Part shown: one piece after another, positions 47,673-58,985 of the stretch | How the letters are laid out: every line of letters begins with the position of its first letter | Numbering within the stretch: position 1 is the stretch's first letter | DNA from: Anthonomus grandis grandis | Taxonomy: Eukaryota; Arthropoda; Insecta; Coleoptera; Curculionidae | NCBI RefSeq assembly: GCF_022605725.1 | Contig: NC_065548.1 | Span: 18,323,644 to 18,387,643, forward strand | Direction: 5' to 3' | DNA length: 64,000 nt | Position numbers and translations under genes: made by a program | Notes under the pieces: generated by a model | Told to the model about the DNA's origin: nothing | What the model saw: the letters and a program-made list of their open reading frames with translations, nothing else | Database searches by the model: none

Positions 47673-47927
47673 TTAAACGTTTAGCAAAATCTTTATCCGA
47701 TAATTCTTGCATAATCTGTAGGTACCTACATAAAAACATGTGATTCTGTTAACAGTGGATTTTTGACAGTTGAAACAGTTGAAACAGTAAATCATTTTCA
47801 CCATATCCTCTTTCGAAAAATTCATTTTTAATGCAAAAATGTTTCGCTTTAGTGATAAACTGACAACACTAAATCTTCTATCAAAGTAATTGCTTGATTT
47901 TTGTGCAATTGTTATTTCCATGGCCAA
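47673..47927 (-). pseudogene. Inverted, internally deleted transposase 5' end
   Basis: The frame starts with the same residues as the main transposase (MAMEITIAQKSSNYFDRRFS ... FALKMNFSKEDMVKMIYC). After a short CTGTTTCAACTGTTTCAACTG junction it jumps to QKSTVNRITCFYV, corresponding to KKSTVNRIT about 75 codons further on. In a shifted frame below that is QELSDKDFAKR, matching QELSDQDFATR. This is a second partial copy of the gene, inverted, with about 240 bases deleted at a short repeat. It forms the inner part of the right arm of the element. Confidence 0.7.
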
Positions 47928-48596
47928 CTAAGAAAACTTCTTTTAAATTAAAACGCGACTATTGTGTATTTTAAGGGCGAAATTAGGAAAAAGTGTAAAA
48001 AACTCGATAACTATTATAGATAAGTATAGGACATGCTTAACAAAAAAGAAAGCTTATCAAATTGTGAACATTTTAAGATAAAAAAATATGGGTCATTCCA
48101 TTTGAAAAAAATAAGATATGGTTGTTTACATTTTTTGGTTTTGGATAGAGTATTGCGAACACCCTGTACAATATTATCAAATTCTCATAGGACCATAAAG
48201 TAAGTGTAAGTATGCACTAACAACCTACAAAAGATTTGGCTTGTAGGATCCCAAATGAGTGAATTATTTTTGTTTTTGTGGAGACGTGCAAACGTCGATT
48301 TTTTGATAAAATATTAAATATCTCACAAACGGGTAAGTTTTGGTATAGACGATGCTTGATAAAAGGTATGCAGAATTTTTAAAGCAATCCAAAAATGCAA
48401 TAAAATATAGGGTGTTCCATTTAAATTAAAAAAGTTGTGTATCATATCACATTTATGAATCACCCTGTATATCCAAAAATATTTTTATGTTATGCACCTT
48501 AGACAGTAAAGTAACTTTGTATAAAAAAAAAATTGTTTGTATCACTGTATAAGGAGCTATCGTCCGTTATCGCACTAATGGGACACCCTGTATATA

Positions 48597-49254
48597 TGAC
48601 TTTTTAAACGGAAAATTAAAATAGAACCTAATAAATTAGCACTATATTCGAAAAATCCATTATCGTGACGCAATTTTATTAATTAAAAAAAATATATGAT
48701 CCCCAATCTGTAACGCAAAACTCCTAATCTAATTGGACAGAAAAGCATATCAATATAGACGACAAGGTTTCGTTCCGGTTAATGTTGTAGAGCTGATGGA
48801 CGTGTACTTTACGCTACGCCGACCATGTAGATCGCTGCCAAGTGAACATGTGTTTTGAAAAATGATCGCTAGACAGTTCCAGAGATATTTGCGCTTGACT
48901 GATCGTTTTGCCGATCACTACTAACGTGATTTACGCGGATGACTTGAGTGTGATTGACAGGTCGCCAGTACATGACAAATATGGTTGCTTATAGAATTTT
49001 TAAATCGGTATAAAACGATACTTGTATAAATTATTGTAACCTAAGTTACCTAAAATTAGACATATACTAATAATTTAAAACAACTCGTTTTTTAGTACGA
49101 AGCTCTTTTGTTCCTATCTAAATCTATCTTAAAAGTAAAGTTACTTCCTGTCTAGCGAGAAGCAATGGCAAAGTAATCGGGTAAACGTCGACAAAATATA
49201 TTAAAGGTATCAGAGAGAGATACATGACTTAAAATCTTGTGACTATAGAAGCTA
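48597..49254. other. Spacer with GC-richer island
   Basis: The patch at about 48750-48985 is GC- and CpG-richer than its flanks and has a run of about 40 open codons on plus (QYRRQGFVPVNVVELMDVYF) without a recognised domain. It is followed by a TATAAAA-type box at 49010-49016. It may be the 5' end of a transposable element or a promoter; I cannot decide. Confidence 0.3.
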
Positions 49255-49640
49255 TACCTAATAAGCTTCAACAGCCGTATTCCGTGATACAATTGAATGC
49301 TTTTAACAGATCGCAGAAAACTTTTGTCCTTTCAGGTAGTTAAGTGGTTTCCTTATAATGACAGCCTCTCTAGTGCTTTTGATGTTGAAAGCCGACCTGA
49401 TTTACATTTACCAGTTTGGAGTCTGGAAGAGTAAATAACTCAATTATGTGTATATTTTTTAGGCTTTTCACTACTTTAGATACAGTGGAATTTGGTAACC
49501 TTACTAGCAAGTTTCTTAAAGAAAATAGCAGTATATTAACGTAATTAATAGGATTAGTTATTAGAATAGAAGGAATTTATTTTTACTAAATTTTGAGGAA
49601 TATTATCCTGTTTATATACGTAACAGATATTAAATTTAAT
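49255..49640 (-). pseudogene. LINE reverse transcriptase fragment
   Basis: Decayed RT region read leftwards. NQVGFQHQK (about 49386-49410) matches the NQFGFRxGxST block of non-LTR elements. ICDLLKAFNCI (about 49287-49316, frame-shifted) matches FCDLSKAFDCV, so the catalytic Asp context is partly preserved. Upstream frames are heavily broken. No YADD motif or 3' end follows before the window content changes. Confidence 0.4.
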
Positions 49641-49794
49641 ATTATCTATGGGCTTATGGAACTCAATTGTGGATACTTATTGTCGTAGAGCTTTAAGGGA
49701 TTCTATAAGGGTAAAATATAGAAATTTGACCATTGTTGTAGATCCGAAAATGAGGGTTATGGAGATGTGCAAGTGAAGTGGCAAATTAATTAGT

Positions 49795-50884
49795 GCATTG
49801 TTAAAGCACGTGTAACACCAGAGCCCAGAGTGAGATGTAAACCATATCGTTGCTTACTATTACTGATGTTAAATGTGAATATTGTGCTGCACGGAGAGGG
49901 GTAAGCTATAAGTAATATGGTCACATTAACAATGTGCTTGGACAAGAGAAGTGAGGAGCAATGAACGACCTGTTCCACGTATTATTAGGGTAATGTTAAA
50001 GTACGAAGTTCTTTGAAATTTATTAAGGCAAAAGACTTAGTAAGTGCTTCTGTTAAAAAGGGTTTTGTCAATTGCTTTTCTACCTACCAAATTACATCTA
50101 CAAATTTTATAGAGAAAGTAGTAGTAAAATCACGTTCTTTGATCACTGATTCATATTTAATGTTTATAATCAACTCGAAACAAAATCTTTTAAGTGTCTG
50201 TCTCTGCATTACCTAATGTGTTAATTTAAAAATAAAATTAATAAAAAAGCAAATCCGAATCAATTTATTGCATTTTGTTTAGATCGAATGCAGAATAAAT
50301 GCCTACTTAAATCAGCCAACAAATATACTATGTGCCAATCTGATGCTCCTCTATGGTATGAACTAAGATACGGACGAGTAATTGCATCAAAAGCAGATGA
50401 AATTACTATATGTACCACTAAATTTGGAAGTCTAGTAGAACAAATTATGGATGCATACTCATTTAAAGAAACTATTGCTACCAAGAGAGGTAAAATTTTA
50501 CTCTTATAGATATTTTAGTTCACTAAGTAATAATTTATCTTTTTATTGTAAGAAAGTCTTTGGAAAATAAGTGCGACATGTATTGCAACAGCAAGAAAAT
50601 ATCAATATTTACTTGAAAAGACTAATTCTTAATCAAAATCTTCAAATCTAACGTCAATCAATATACGATTACATATTAAATCTAAAATGTCCGATATTAT
50701 TTCAACTAAAAAATACAAGGCATAAATGCAACTTTAAATGTAATTCATTGGGAATGAGAAAGGAATATTTTGCTTGACACATTATGATTTTGAATCGACT
50801 AATGAATATTGATACAAAATTGATTTAGACTATTATCGAAGTTTAATAGAAAGAGTAACGGACTTCTTGAAAAAAAATACTTAA
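49795..50884 (+). pseudogene. SWIM zinc-finger / YqaJ-nuclease protein relic
   Basis: Several consecutive frame fragments fit a family of animal proteins that join a SWIM-type zinc finger to a YqaJ (lambda-exonuclease-like) nuclease. Near 49795-49930: VKARVTPEPRVRCKPY, then DVKCEYCAARRGVSY and YGHINNVL, a damaged SWIM (CxCx(n)CxH) motif. At 50013-50216: VKKGFVNCFSTYQITSTNFI and SRSLITDSYLMFI, resembling the region before a SWIM finger. At 50288-50490: LWYELRYGRVIASKADEI and GSLVEQIMDAYSFKETIA, the YqaJ N-terminal block. At 50667-50693: DYILNLKCP, where VIEIKCP is usual, so the catalytic Glu is Asn. At 50765-50884: CLTHYDFESTNEY and YYRSLIERVTDFLKK, the C-terminal block, ending in TAA. Multiple stops and frameshifts make it a pseudogene. 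Assignment is from recalled family patterns. Confidence 0.5.
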
Positions 50885-50953
50885 GAAACTGTTATCCGAT
50901 TAAATAGTTTTTCTTTTTAATAAAAACCCTTTTGCATCTTTGCTAATGTTTTA

Positions 50954-51214
50954 TCAAAATGCTCTTGTTTGGCATGCTTTATCGCTAACCTGGTCTAAAA
51001 CTTGAACACCTTTATTTTTAGCTCGTTTGACTGTCGGCTCTTCATCCGGATTTAAATAAGGTACATAAATCGAAGCAATTGTTTCTATACTTTCTTAAAT
51101 AGACACAAACTCTAACGGTTTCTCACGTAATCTCTCAATATTTTCTGTTAAGGCACTTTCGATCAATTCCCGATTTAGACGCTTCTTAACAGTAAATCTT
51201 GATTTAAAAACTTT
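50954..51214 (-). pseudogene. Unrecognised coding relic, convergent to YqaJ gene
   Basis: A minus-strand frame of 87 codons with a single internal TAA (51095-51097) and a final TGA at 50954-50956. It reads FTVKKRLNRELIESALTENI, ERLREKPLEFVSI, stop, ESIETIASIYVPYLNPDEEP, TVKRAKNKGVQVLDQVSD. The charged, helix-forming composition and absence of AT-bias residues look like genuine former coding sequence. Upstream, frame-shifted lysine-rich and FFF-containing pieces may continue it to about 51290. Its stop lies 70 bases from the stop of the SWIM/YqaJ relic, tail to tail. I do not recognise the family. Confidence 0.4.
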
Positions 51215-52974
51215 CAGATTTTTGAAAAAAAAATCGTTCCAAAACTGAATATTTTTTCTTTTTTTTTCACCACTTTTTCACAGGAAAAAATGGTTACTTG
51301 GTACACTAATATTACTAAATTTACTAGTTACACTAATATTTGTGCATTTTAGAACAATGCGATACTTGTACGAACCTGTTATTTGAGGCATAACTGCTTA
51401 AAACGCATCAAAAATTGTCTCGCAAAAAAAGAAAAAGCAGTAATTTTTTTAGATTTAAAGCTAATTTAAAAAATCAACAACATATCTTTGTTAAGTTTTT
51501 AGAACTACATATTAAGAGACGATTAATAAATGGAAACTTCCTAATTGTGTCACATGGCATAAAAAAATGATTTTAAAAAATTGACTTAATTTTGCCCAAT
51601 TTTAATTTGTTTGTGTCTCATATACTTACCGAAACCCTAATAGTGAGCTCGAAATATATAACAGTCCGTATAAAACTTATATTGTTTGCGTAGAATATGT
51701 TTATTCTTCCTGATATATGTATATAACAAATATTACAAATTAATAAATCTGTTACAGTTATTTCAACAATAATTAATAAATGGTTTTCAAAGTTAAAAAT
51801 AAATTTCTCTTCAATAAATTTGATCCGCTTGTAGATATTCTGAAAATTTCTCGCTACACAATTTACATTTTTATATTATATTTAGTTCATGCGGGCTTTA
51901 ACCTAAATATTTTAGAAAAGGAACATGGCATGGCACTGGTTTTTCTTATAAATATAAATGTTGTTAAATATGTATTTCAAAGCTAGCATGAAAGCAAATG
52001 TTGAATATAAAAACCTAATTAAATTGTATATCAGAAAATAGCTTTGCATGCATAGAAACTGCAAATTTATTATGCTTTTTAATTATGATATAGTAATAAG
52101 GTAATTTCATTTAAGCTTTCAAAGAAAATTGAAAAAAAGTTTTTGGAAGGATGTCCTCTAGCAGACCTTGGAAATCAATGTAAAATAGGAATTATTTCTT
52201 TTAATGCCCAATTTTTTTTTTATTTAAACGAGAACAATCTTATCAATTTCGGTTGAGCTATACCAAAAGTACAAACTTTTATCAACAGACTTTGTCTCTT
52301 CACTTCTGATTAAATTTGATATTTTAAATCAAAAAGATTGTAGCAAAATTATCGATGTTACATTATTTTTTTCCAACTTTTATTAAGATATTAAATATCC
52401 GCCTCTTTTCATAACAATAGTAATAACTCCCCCTAGAGACTTAGGAACCTAGAAATTATTTCCAGCAATTTATATGGCAACTTTTTTTTCCGATTTCTTT
52501 CCTCAGAGTTCTTGAATTATTATTCTAAGCTAAGATATGATACCTCGTCACCCTTAATTAAACATCTTGTATATATTTACGTTAAATGATATATATATTT
52601 TTTAATAATAACCGGTGGATTAGTTCGAGATATTGGCCACCTTAATTCTTTAGATTTCATTCATCTTCAGATTTTTTTAATGCCGTATAAAATATTACAT
52701 AAACAAACATATAATTTGTTAATTTTATAAATAAACAGCAAAGGGATAATAAATGTACAAGACGTAAAAGAAGAAAATAATTTACTAAAAAGAAAACTAA
52801 AAAAGGTAAAAATAGACAAAAAATATGTTTGAAAAAAGCAAAAGGGAATACTATGTATGTGAGTTATGCATACTAATTATGAATACTATGTTAGGGATGG
52901 CAAAATTTAGGCTAAAGATTGTCAGTCTAATTAACAGATATTGTTCTACCATTAGAAGTTAATACAAGTCTAAT
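51215..52974. other. AT-rich stretch, no gene seen
   Basis: Short frames only, such as 51780-51986, with AT-driven composition. No repeat partner was found. Confidence 0.4.
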
Positions 52975-53560
52975 CAAATTAAAAATTAAAATAATTAAAA
53001 AAAAAGATGTGCAGCAGGATATGATTTAATAATAAATAATATTTATATTTAACTTAAAGTATTCTCCAATTGGTTATATTCTGATGAACTAAAAGTAGCT
53101 TAAATTATTCCAGTTCATAAGAAAGGAGCGTAATTTTCATAATTAATCACGCTCAATTTTTAATAATTTTTTTAATCATACATAATTTCCAAAATCTTAA
53201 AAAAGTCCATTAAAACTAAAACTTTTATAGTTTCATATTTTCATTTTAAGAAGAACCTATTTTCTTTTAAAAAGGATCATATAATTTCATCGTTTTTGAA
53301 GTGATTTGAAAATGAATAGCCGAGCCAAAATAGAGCTACTGTTAATTTGATGCAATTTCTACGAAATAGATGAAAACAACAAATATTTAAGCTGCGTTTA
53401 ATTACCCGTAAAAAGCATTGAATCTAGTGAACTGGTATAAAAAACTATATTTTATAAGATTTCGTGGAGTTTAACAGACAATTTAAAGAACATCTGGAAG
53501 AAACAAATAATTAGATAAAAAAGGACAATTTAAATATAAGGGTATTGCTTATCTTATACA
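52975..53560 (+). pseudogene. LINE reverse transcriptase fragment
   Basis: Decayed RT N-terminal half of a non-LTR element. Consecutive blocks in shifting frames: AAGYDLIINN (about 53010-53040; family KSxGxDxI), SDELKVA then IIPVHKKGA (53085-53132; family PxxLKxAxVIPIxKKG), ISKILKKSIKTKTFI (family FSKILEKxIxxRL), then KALNLVNWYKKLYFIRFRGV (53415-53475; family KAFDxVxHxxLLxKLxxxGxRG). The catalytic Asp of the first motif is not preserved. No YADD block follows. It may be an independent copy from the LINE at 54570. Confidence 0.5.
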
Positions 53561-53976
53561 TTAAAAAATAGTTTGTAAAGTTATATTTAAAAAAGTACAT
53601 GTAATATGAAAATAAAAAATATAATATTTTCAATTTTATCGCATTAAAGCTAGATTTTCCATATTTTTTTTAAGATTTGAAATGAGTTGTTTTAAACTAA
53701 AGATAACGGCTTAAACTTAACTAAACTGCCTTAAAGAGTACATGTTAATCCTCGGTAAGCAAAAGTAATTATTCCAAAAACTATAACATAGAAATGTAAG
53801 TAATACATTTTAATTTTAGGGCTACATAGTACTCACTAAAGGTAAAAATAAATAAGCAAATATGTATGTTAAATCTTTTGTCACTTGAAACTTACCGCCT
53901 CAGATCTTCTGATTAATCCAGGTTGGTGTCGCACGTAAGTTAACGCAATTCGAACCAATCAACGGAGCACTTAATC
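53561..53976. other. Spacer with strong splice-like sites
   Basis: AT-rich to about 53890, then GC-richer. CCGCCTCAG (acceptor-like) and CGCAC|GTAAGT (donor-like, near 53935) occur on plus, and GAGGCG|GTAAGTTTC (donor-like, near 53893) occurs on minus. No exon could be assigned with confidence. Confidence 0.3.
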
Positions 53977-54126
53977 ATGCCTTTTGGACTCATTCATTTT
54001 AGCTTTTGGATATATTTACACGCCACATTCATCGCTGTCGCCGAGGATGGTTCTTTTACGCTAAATTTATCTTTACGAGGACCTGAGCTGGCTGAAAGAA
54101 GTTGCTTGTTTTGCCTAGAGATCCTG
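53977..54126 (+). CDS. Candidate signal-peptide first exon, unrecognised
   Basis: From the ATG at 53977 the frame encodes MPFGLIHFSFWIYLHATFIA, a plausible signal peptide, followed by VAEDGSFTLNLSLRGPELAE and RSCLFC. The first 130 bases have balanced codons and higher GC than the surroundings. After about codon 50 the frame becomes hydrophobic and AT-driven, and CTG|GTAATT at about 54126 could be a (weak) donor in phase 0. This would suit the first exon of a small secreted protein or neuropeptide precursor, but I recognise no family. The minus strand also has an open frame across it. No downstream exon was found. Confidence 0.25.
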
Positions 54127-54569
54127 GTAATTATGACCATATTATTTTTAATGGTTGTTTTAGACTTTTTTTTTATAAGATGGAGTATTGGTTTAAGTAT
54201 GCCTTTCATGTTGGAACAATTTCAGTTCTCTTTTTGAGTTTAAAGGTAGAATTAAAATATTGGTCAATTTTAATATTTAAAGGTAAGATAAAATAATGAA
54301 ACTGCAGTTAAATATTTTATAAAGTGATGTCAAATAGGGTGATAAAAACATAATCTACTTAAAACTAAAATTATAAAAAAGAGCGGTTTTAAAAACGTAC
54401 ATTAAGTGAACGTTCCACCAAATTACATGTGGCAATTAATTTCTTGGTGTACTTTTTTACATCTCTGTAACAAATATATGAAAAATGCTATAAAAATACA
54501 TCGAACTAAATCAAAGAAATGAAATTAATGAAAATAAATGGAGTAATGGCAATCAAGAATTAAATTTAA
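54127..54569. other. Spacer, no gene seen
   Basis: AT-rich, with no supported content. Confidence 0.35.
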
Positions 54570-55975
54570 GGCTTCTTGATGAAGAAAGCATTAACAGTAT
54601 AATTTAAAACTATAAAATCAAATGCTATAGGAGCTGACCGACTTTGTATAAATGATATCAAGCTTTGCCTACCATTTTGTAAAAAACCACTTCTAAATAT
54701 TTTAAATACTTGCATTCTTACAAATGTATATCACCGATATATTACCGATATCTGGAAAAAAGCACTTATAAGACCCATTTCAAAAATCTCTTATCCAAAA
54801 GAACTAAAAGACATAAGTATTTTATTAGTAGTTTATTATTAGTCTAATTAGTAGTCTAAAATTCTAGAAAAGCATGTTTACCAATAAATTTATAATTTTG
54901 TTAACTCATTTGGTATACTTCCAGATACGCAATCAGGATTTACAAGGAATTATAGTACAACTATTAGTCTAGTGGGAATGTAAGATAATATAAGACTTAT
55001 CGAAGAACAAACAAAGTACTTGCATGGCGGTGCTTGATTTTAGTAAAGCATTTAATACAATAAATCACTCAATGCTCCTTGCAAAATTTGGATATTTTGG
55101 TTGTTGCGAATCGATAGTCTCCTCTTTCTATCTTAAAAATAGATCACATGTGGTGTTGTTAAAAACCAACAATGGAGGTTTGGAGCAGTCCAAAATATCT
55201 TGACTTGAAAATTGGTGTTCCTCCTTTTATTTTCGATTTATGTTGCGGATATGTATAGCTGTATTGAACATTGTAAATTACAATATGCCGATGATTCTCA
55301 GATATACATGCCATTAAATTTCTTAAATTTTAATATTTCTGAGCAAAAAAATAAGTCGAATATATTAAACATAGTTAATTTCTCCAATGAGCATAACTTA
55401 AAAATTAACCCTGTTAAATCTAACATCATTTTATATGGCTGTAATTCAGGAATTCTAAGACACAACTTTAGATTCTAACCTTATAAGGGTTATATGGGGT
55501 TATACAAGGGTAATAAAGGTTATATGCGTATAAGACATCTGTACAGATTCAAAAATGTCTTAAAGAGTAAAACTAAATATTATCTCTGCAATAGCCTTAT
55601 TATTTCCTTACTCGGCTACGGTGATATCGTAGATATATTTCAATTCTATAACATCTGAGCTTTCTAGGTTTATACAAAAATTGCAAAATAGCTGGATAAG
55701 ATTTTCTTATGGCACTGCCTATTGGGAGCATATCACACCTTATTTAAACATCAAACAACAAACAACAAATTCTATTTTAAATATGAAAAGGAAAAGAAAA
55801 TTACACTTCAACCCCCTTATTTAAATAAGTTATTCACTACTCTCTTGCATTTACACAATACTCGTAATGCTGGAAGTTTTAGGATACCTCAACATAGAAG
55901 AAGTAACTTCCACAAGTAATTTTCTTGGCAAATAATATTAAAGATTTGTCATTTAATAAATTTTACACCATAATA
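54570..55975 (+). mobile_element. Jockey/CR1-like LINE relic
   Basis: Reverse transcriptase and C-terminus of a non-LTR element, with frameshifts. Ordered blocks: IKSNAIGADRLCINDI (about 54615; family SxGxDxIxxxxI), DIWKKALIRPISKISYPKEL (54750-54805), QSGFTRNYST (54930), SKAFNTINHSMLL in a shifted frame (55042-55080), then VFLLLFSIYVADMYSCIEHC and LQYADDSQIYMPL (55212-55310), which keeps the catalytic YADD. Next is NFSNEHNLKINPVKSNIILY. The C-terminal HNTRNAGSFRIPQHRRSNFH (55850-55915) matches the LINE tail. Stops near 55000-55200 and a missing thumb start show it is inactive. No endonuclease domain precedes it, so it is 5'-truncated. Confidence 0.65.
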
Positions 55976-58104
55976 TAACTGCAAAATCAACTGAGACCAA
56001 AGATAAGCTGGCCTGTTCAATCTCTCTTTTGTCTCTTCTTGTTGCCTTTCGTCGCATGCCATCCAATTTATGCCAATGTGTGTTAATTAAAAGTTCTTTT
56101 TATGTTTAGCTATATTCTTTTCAATTTCAATATGATGGCTTGTTAATGTAATTTTCTTGTTAACGCCTGTTTCACGTAACTTGCGCTATAGTTTTTATAT
56201 AATCGCGAATCAGTTCCTTTTATCAAAAAATTGACATTTTTTTTCCTCAAGTAATTAAACTTTTATATAAAAAAACTAACTATTTTTTTTGGTAATAAAC
56301 TTTTTTTGAATTTGATATGTAAAAATATAGTAAAATAATGGCATAATGATAAGACCGATGCCTACGAGAGTTAAAAAAAAACGCCCAGATATCTCATTCT
56401 AGTTGCTTCAGTAATTCGAACATACAAAATTGCCAAAATTTACATTCATTGAATGTTAATAGATTTGGTTCGAGGGATGCAAATGGTACATTTACTTTCA
56501 ATATTTTACTACTTAGCTAATGTAAAATATTCGCCAAATCGCTAGAGAGTTGCTGTCTTAAAAAAACGTAACCATTTTTGCTGATGAATGAAGTTCTAAA
56601 AAATAACTCAAATATAGGTTAAAAAGGTTCATTCTTAGATATCTCACGAGAGTCGGTAATTTTTTAAATTATTATTAGTGACTTATTATCAATCGTATGA
56701 AATTTCGATCGAAAATCGATGAGCTTTCGACAAGTGTATAAAGACTGCTATGGCTCACTTTTTTTCCAAGCAGTTACCACTTCTGAAATAAAGCATTTTT
56801 TAATAATTACAAATATTGTAAAATTTTCACATTTTTATGGCATATGCTAATTAAAATAACGTACTTGACTACAGGGTCATGCTGGACACCTGACGAGAAA
56901 CTCTTATTCTTACTTAACCTTCATGAATGACCAATATAAAATTTGTTCAACCTAAACTACACTCCATTTATAAACTTTAAAGCTTTTTTGCTTTGATGAT
57001 GATGTAATTTTAATTCTAACTTCTAACTTTGATTCAGTTTCGATTATTCTGTTAATTTTTTTAAACTCAAGCTTTGTTCTCGTCAGTTTATAGTAAAGAA
57101 TTTACAATATTAAATTAAAAGATATCTATTTTTATTCAAAATATAAATATGAATTTCTATCTTAATTTATTCAGATGTGATGCGAAAGCTCAACAAAACC
57201 GTGACACGTGTTCTATGACCTCGAAAGTGTGATCTCAAATAAACTGAAAAGCTAACGAGTATTCTGACTTTGAAAAAGCCGTTGCTCTAAATTGAAAAAA
57301 CGTATAAAATAGTAAATAATATACAAATAAATTGAAACATAAGTGGCGATCTACTCCAATGTAGACTGAATAATAATAATTCTCATACTTGAAATGCGTG
57401 CTAAAATATAGGATGCTCTGGTACCTAATTGTATTGTAGACCCTTTCGCATCTGATTAGAATAATTTGTTAGATTATAACGATGTGTTGTTTAACACCAC
57501 TATGTTGTGGTGCACTTTCGATCATTTTAGCTTAGTAAGAGCATTTAAATCATACATTTCATAATTTTGTGTAAATTTTAAAAAGCATACCAATGTGAAT
57601 TTCTATACTTAGTTAGGTTTACCTATGTTTGAGAAAAACAGCTACAAAAAATTTTATAACAAGTAAATTTAAACTTCGAAAAGTGACCTAAAAGCCATTC
57701 TGCATCTAGAGTTGTAATGAGATCTCCAGACCTATGATACAACAAAGAATTTATGAAACTTATTAGTAAGGTTTATGAAGCGAAAGCGGACTGAATTTTG
57801 CCATATTTTATCTAAAAATTAATTAAGTTTTTTTTTAAATGGTAGAATGTACGCATATTTAAAAATACACCTTTTCTTCTTATTTAATATAAACAATGAG
57901 ATAAACCATGTTTAAATCCTCTTATGGTTAATGCCGCCATTGTTTATTAAATATATGCTTAAAACCTCTAACAATCTTCGTATTGCTTAACTTTTCTAAG
58001 ATTTCAGATCTGCATTTATATTAGCCTTTCACAAGTTACCAAGTTAACATCTTTTTTTCAGAGTGCATAGGATGCTACAAATTACAAATAATAACTAGAA
58101 GTAA
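55976..58104. other. AT-rich stretch, no gene seen
   Basis: No supported reading frames or repeats were noted. Confidence 0.4.
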
Positions 58105-58985
58105 TATGCACACATTTCGCAAAGGCTTTCAATATGATGTAGTCCATCATCATGATTTTTAAAAAAATCATATTATTTAGGCTTTTATAAAAAATTTTGT
58201 ATTTATTTGTTTTGAGCTTATTAGAGGCTTCAACTTGTAGAGATTTATGGGTTTAGATCAAAAATGTATATTACTTTAAGTGATGTTCTGCAGGGAAGCA
58301 ATCAAAGCAAATTATTAAAATAGATTTATCCATGAGTATTGATATATCAAATGACATAGTGATGATTTGCAGTGTGAAAAGTTCTCAGGACTGCATGCTT
58401 AATGATCTTATCAAGGTTTATAAAAAATGCGAACTTAAGAAACTTCCACTTAACATCCAAAAGTGTACTCATGTCAGATGTCAGTAGACGTAATAATATG
58501 TAAGATATCAATTTCCTTACACACTTTTTAAGTTGACTTTGACTATGCCTTAAAAGGTACGATGCTTCCTAACTGTTCCTCAGATCATGATTTGGAGATC
58601 ACTGTTGAGAAAATATTTAGCTTTAATACATTAATACAATTATAAAGTCATATTTGAACGCTTTATAGTAGCTACGAAACTTAATCAACTACAATGAAAA
58701 TTCTACAACAAAAACAAAGAGAATTCCTCTCATTAGAACTTGGGTTATGTTAGTTTAATATTTCTGTTTTAAACACAATATTGAACTTTGTTGTATCCAT
58801 AAGAAGACATACTTTTTAAAGAAAGATACTTAGAACAGAAAGTTAGAAGTCAAAATGATAGGTTTAGAGGGATACTCCTAAAGTCGAGAAATAGAAGGAA
58901 CAAAGATGATAACTGACGATACGTGTTTCTACTTTTTGGCTTGTTCAAGGCAAAGCAACCAGAAAACCAAGGGAAAATAAATTAT
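58105..58985 (+). mobile_element. Jockey-like LINE 3' end, family C (plus strand)
   Basis: A second copy of the family at 32395-33300, in opposite orientation. Blocks: AKAFNMM (about 58122, family SKAFDxVDH), YGFRSKM then SDVLQGSN (58250-58300; family SGVPQGS), then ISNDIVMICSVKSSQDCM where YADD is expected, followed by LIKVYKKCELKKLPLNIQKC (58410-58465). QQKQREFLSLELGL (58705-58750) corresponds to the VQRKFLxYISFKLG segment. The tail contains GGGATACTCCT, TACTTTTTGGCTTGTTCAAGG and ACCAGAAAACCAA, clearly related to the tail at 32395-32540. Catalytic Asp residues are lost. Confidence 0.6.

Larger units (their letters stand above)
45770..48596 (+). mobile_element. TIR DNA transposon, copy 4 (nested, asymmetric arms)
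   Basis: Outer ends read TATACAGGGTGTCCCATTAG (left) and the inverse on the right (to 48596), giving outer arms of about 120 bases. Directly inside them a second pair of ends, TATACAGGGTGATTCATAAA, begins at 45891 and mirrors 48461-48472. The inner arms continue with shared blocks (TTTAAATTAAAAAAGTTGTG; TTCCATTTGAAAAAAATAA). The right arm has about 210 bases (48130-48345) with no left counterpart, including another CACCCTGTACA at 48159. The arms extend into the start of the transposase gene. Either a transposon inserted into the centre of a palindromic element, or the terminal repeats are built from stacked modules. Confidence 0.75.

Noticed and set aside
53930..53960. GGTTCGAATTGCG on minus, resembling a tRNA T-loop
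   Set aside because: No acceptor stem, anticodon arm or D-arm can be folded around it.
55479..55530. GGGTTATA-like short tandem runs, possibly telomere-like
   Set aside because: The units are irregular, few and inside a LINE relic. They do not match insect TTAGG or TCAGG telomeric repeats.
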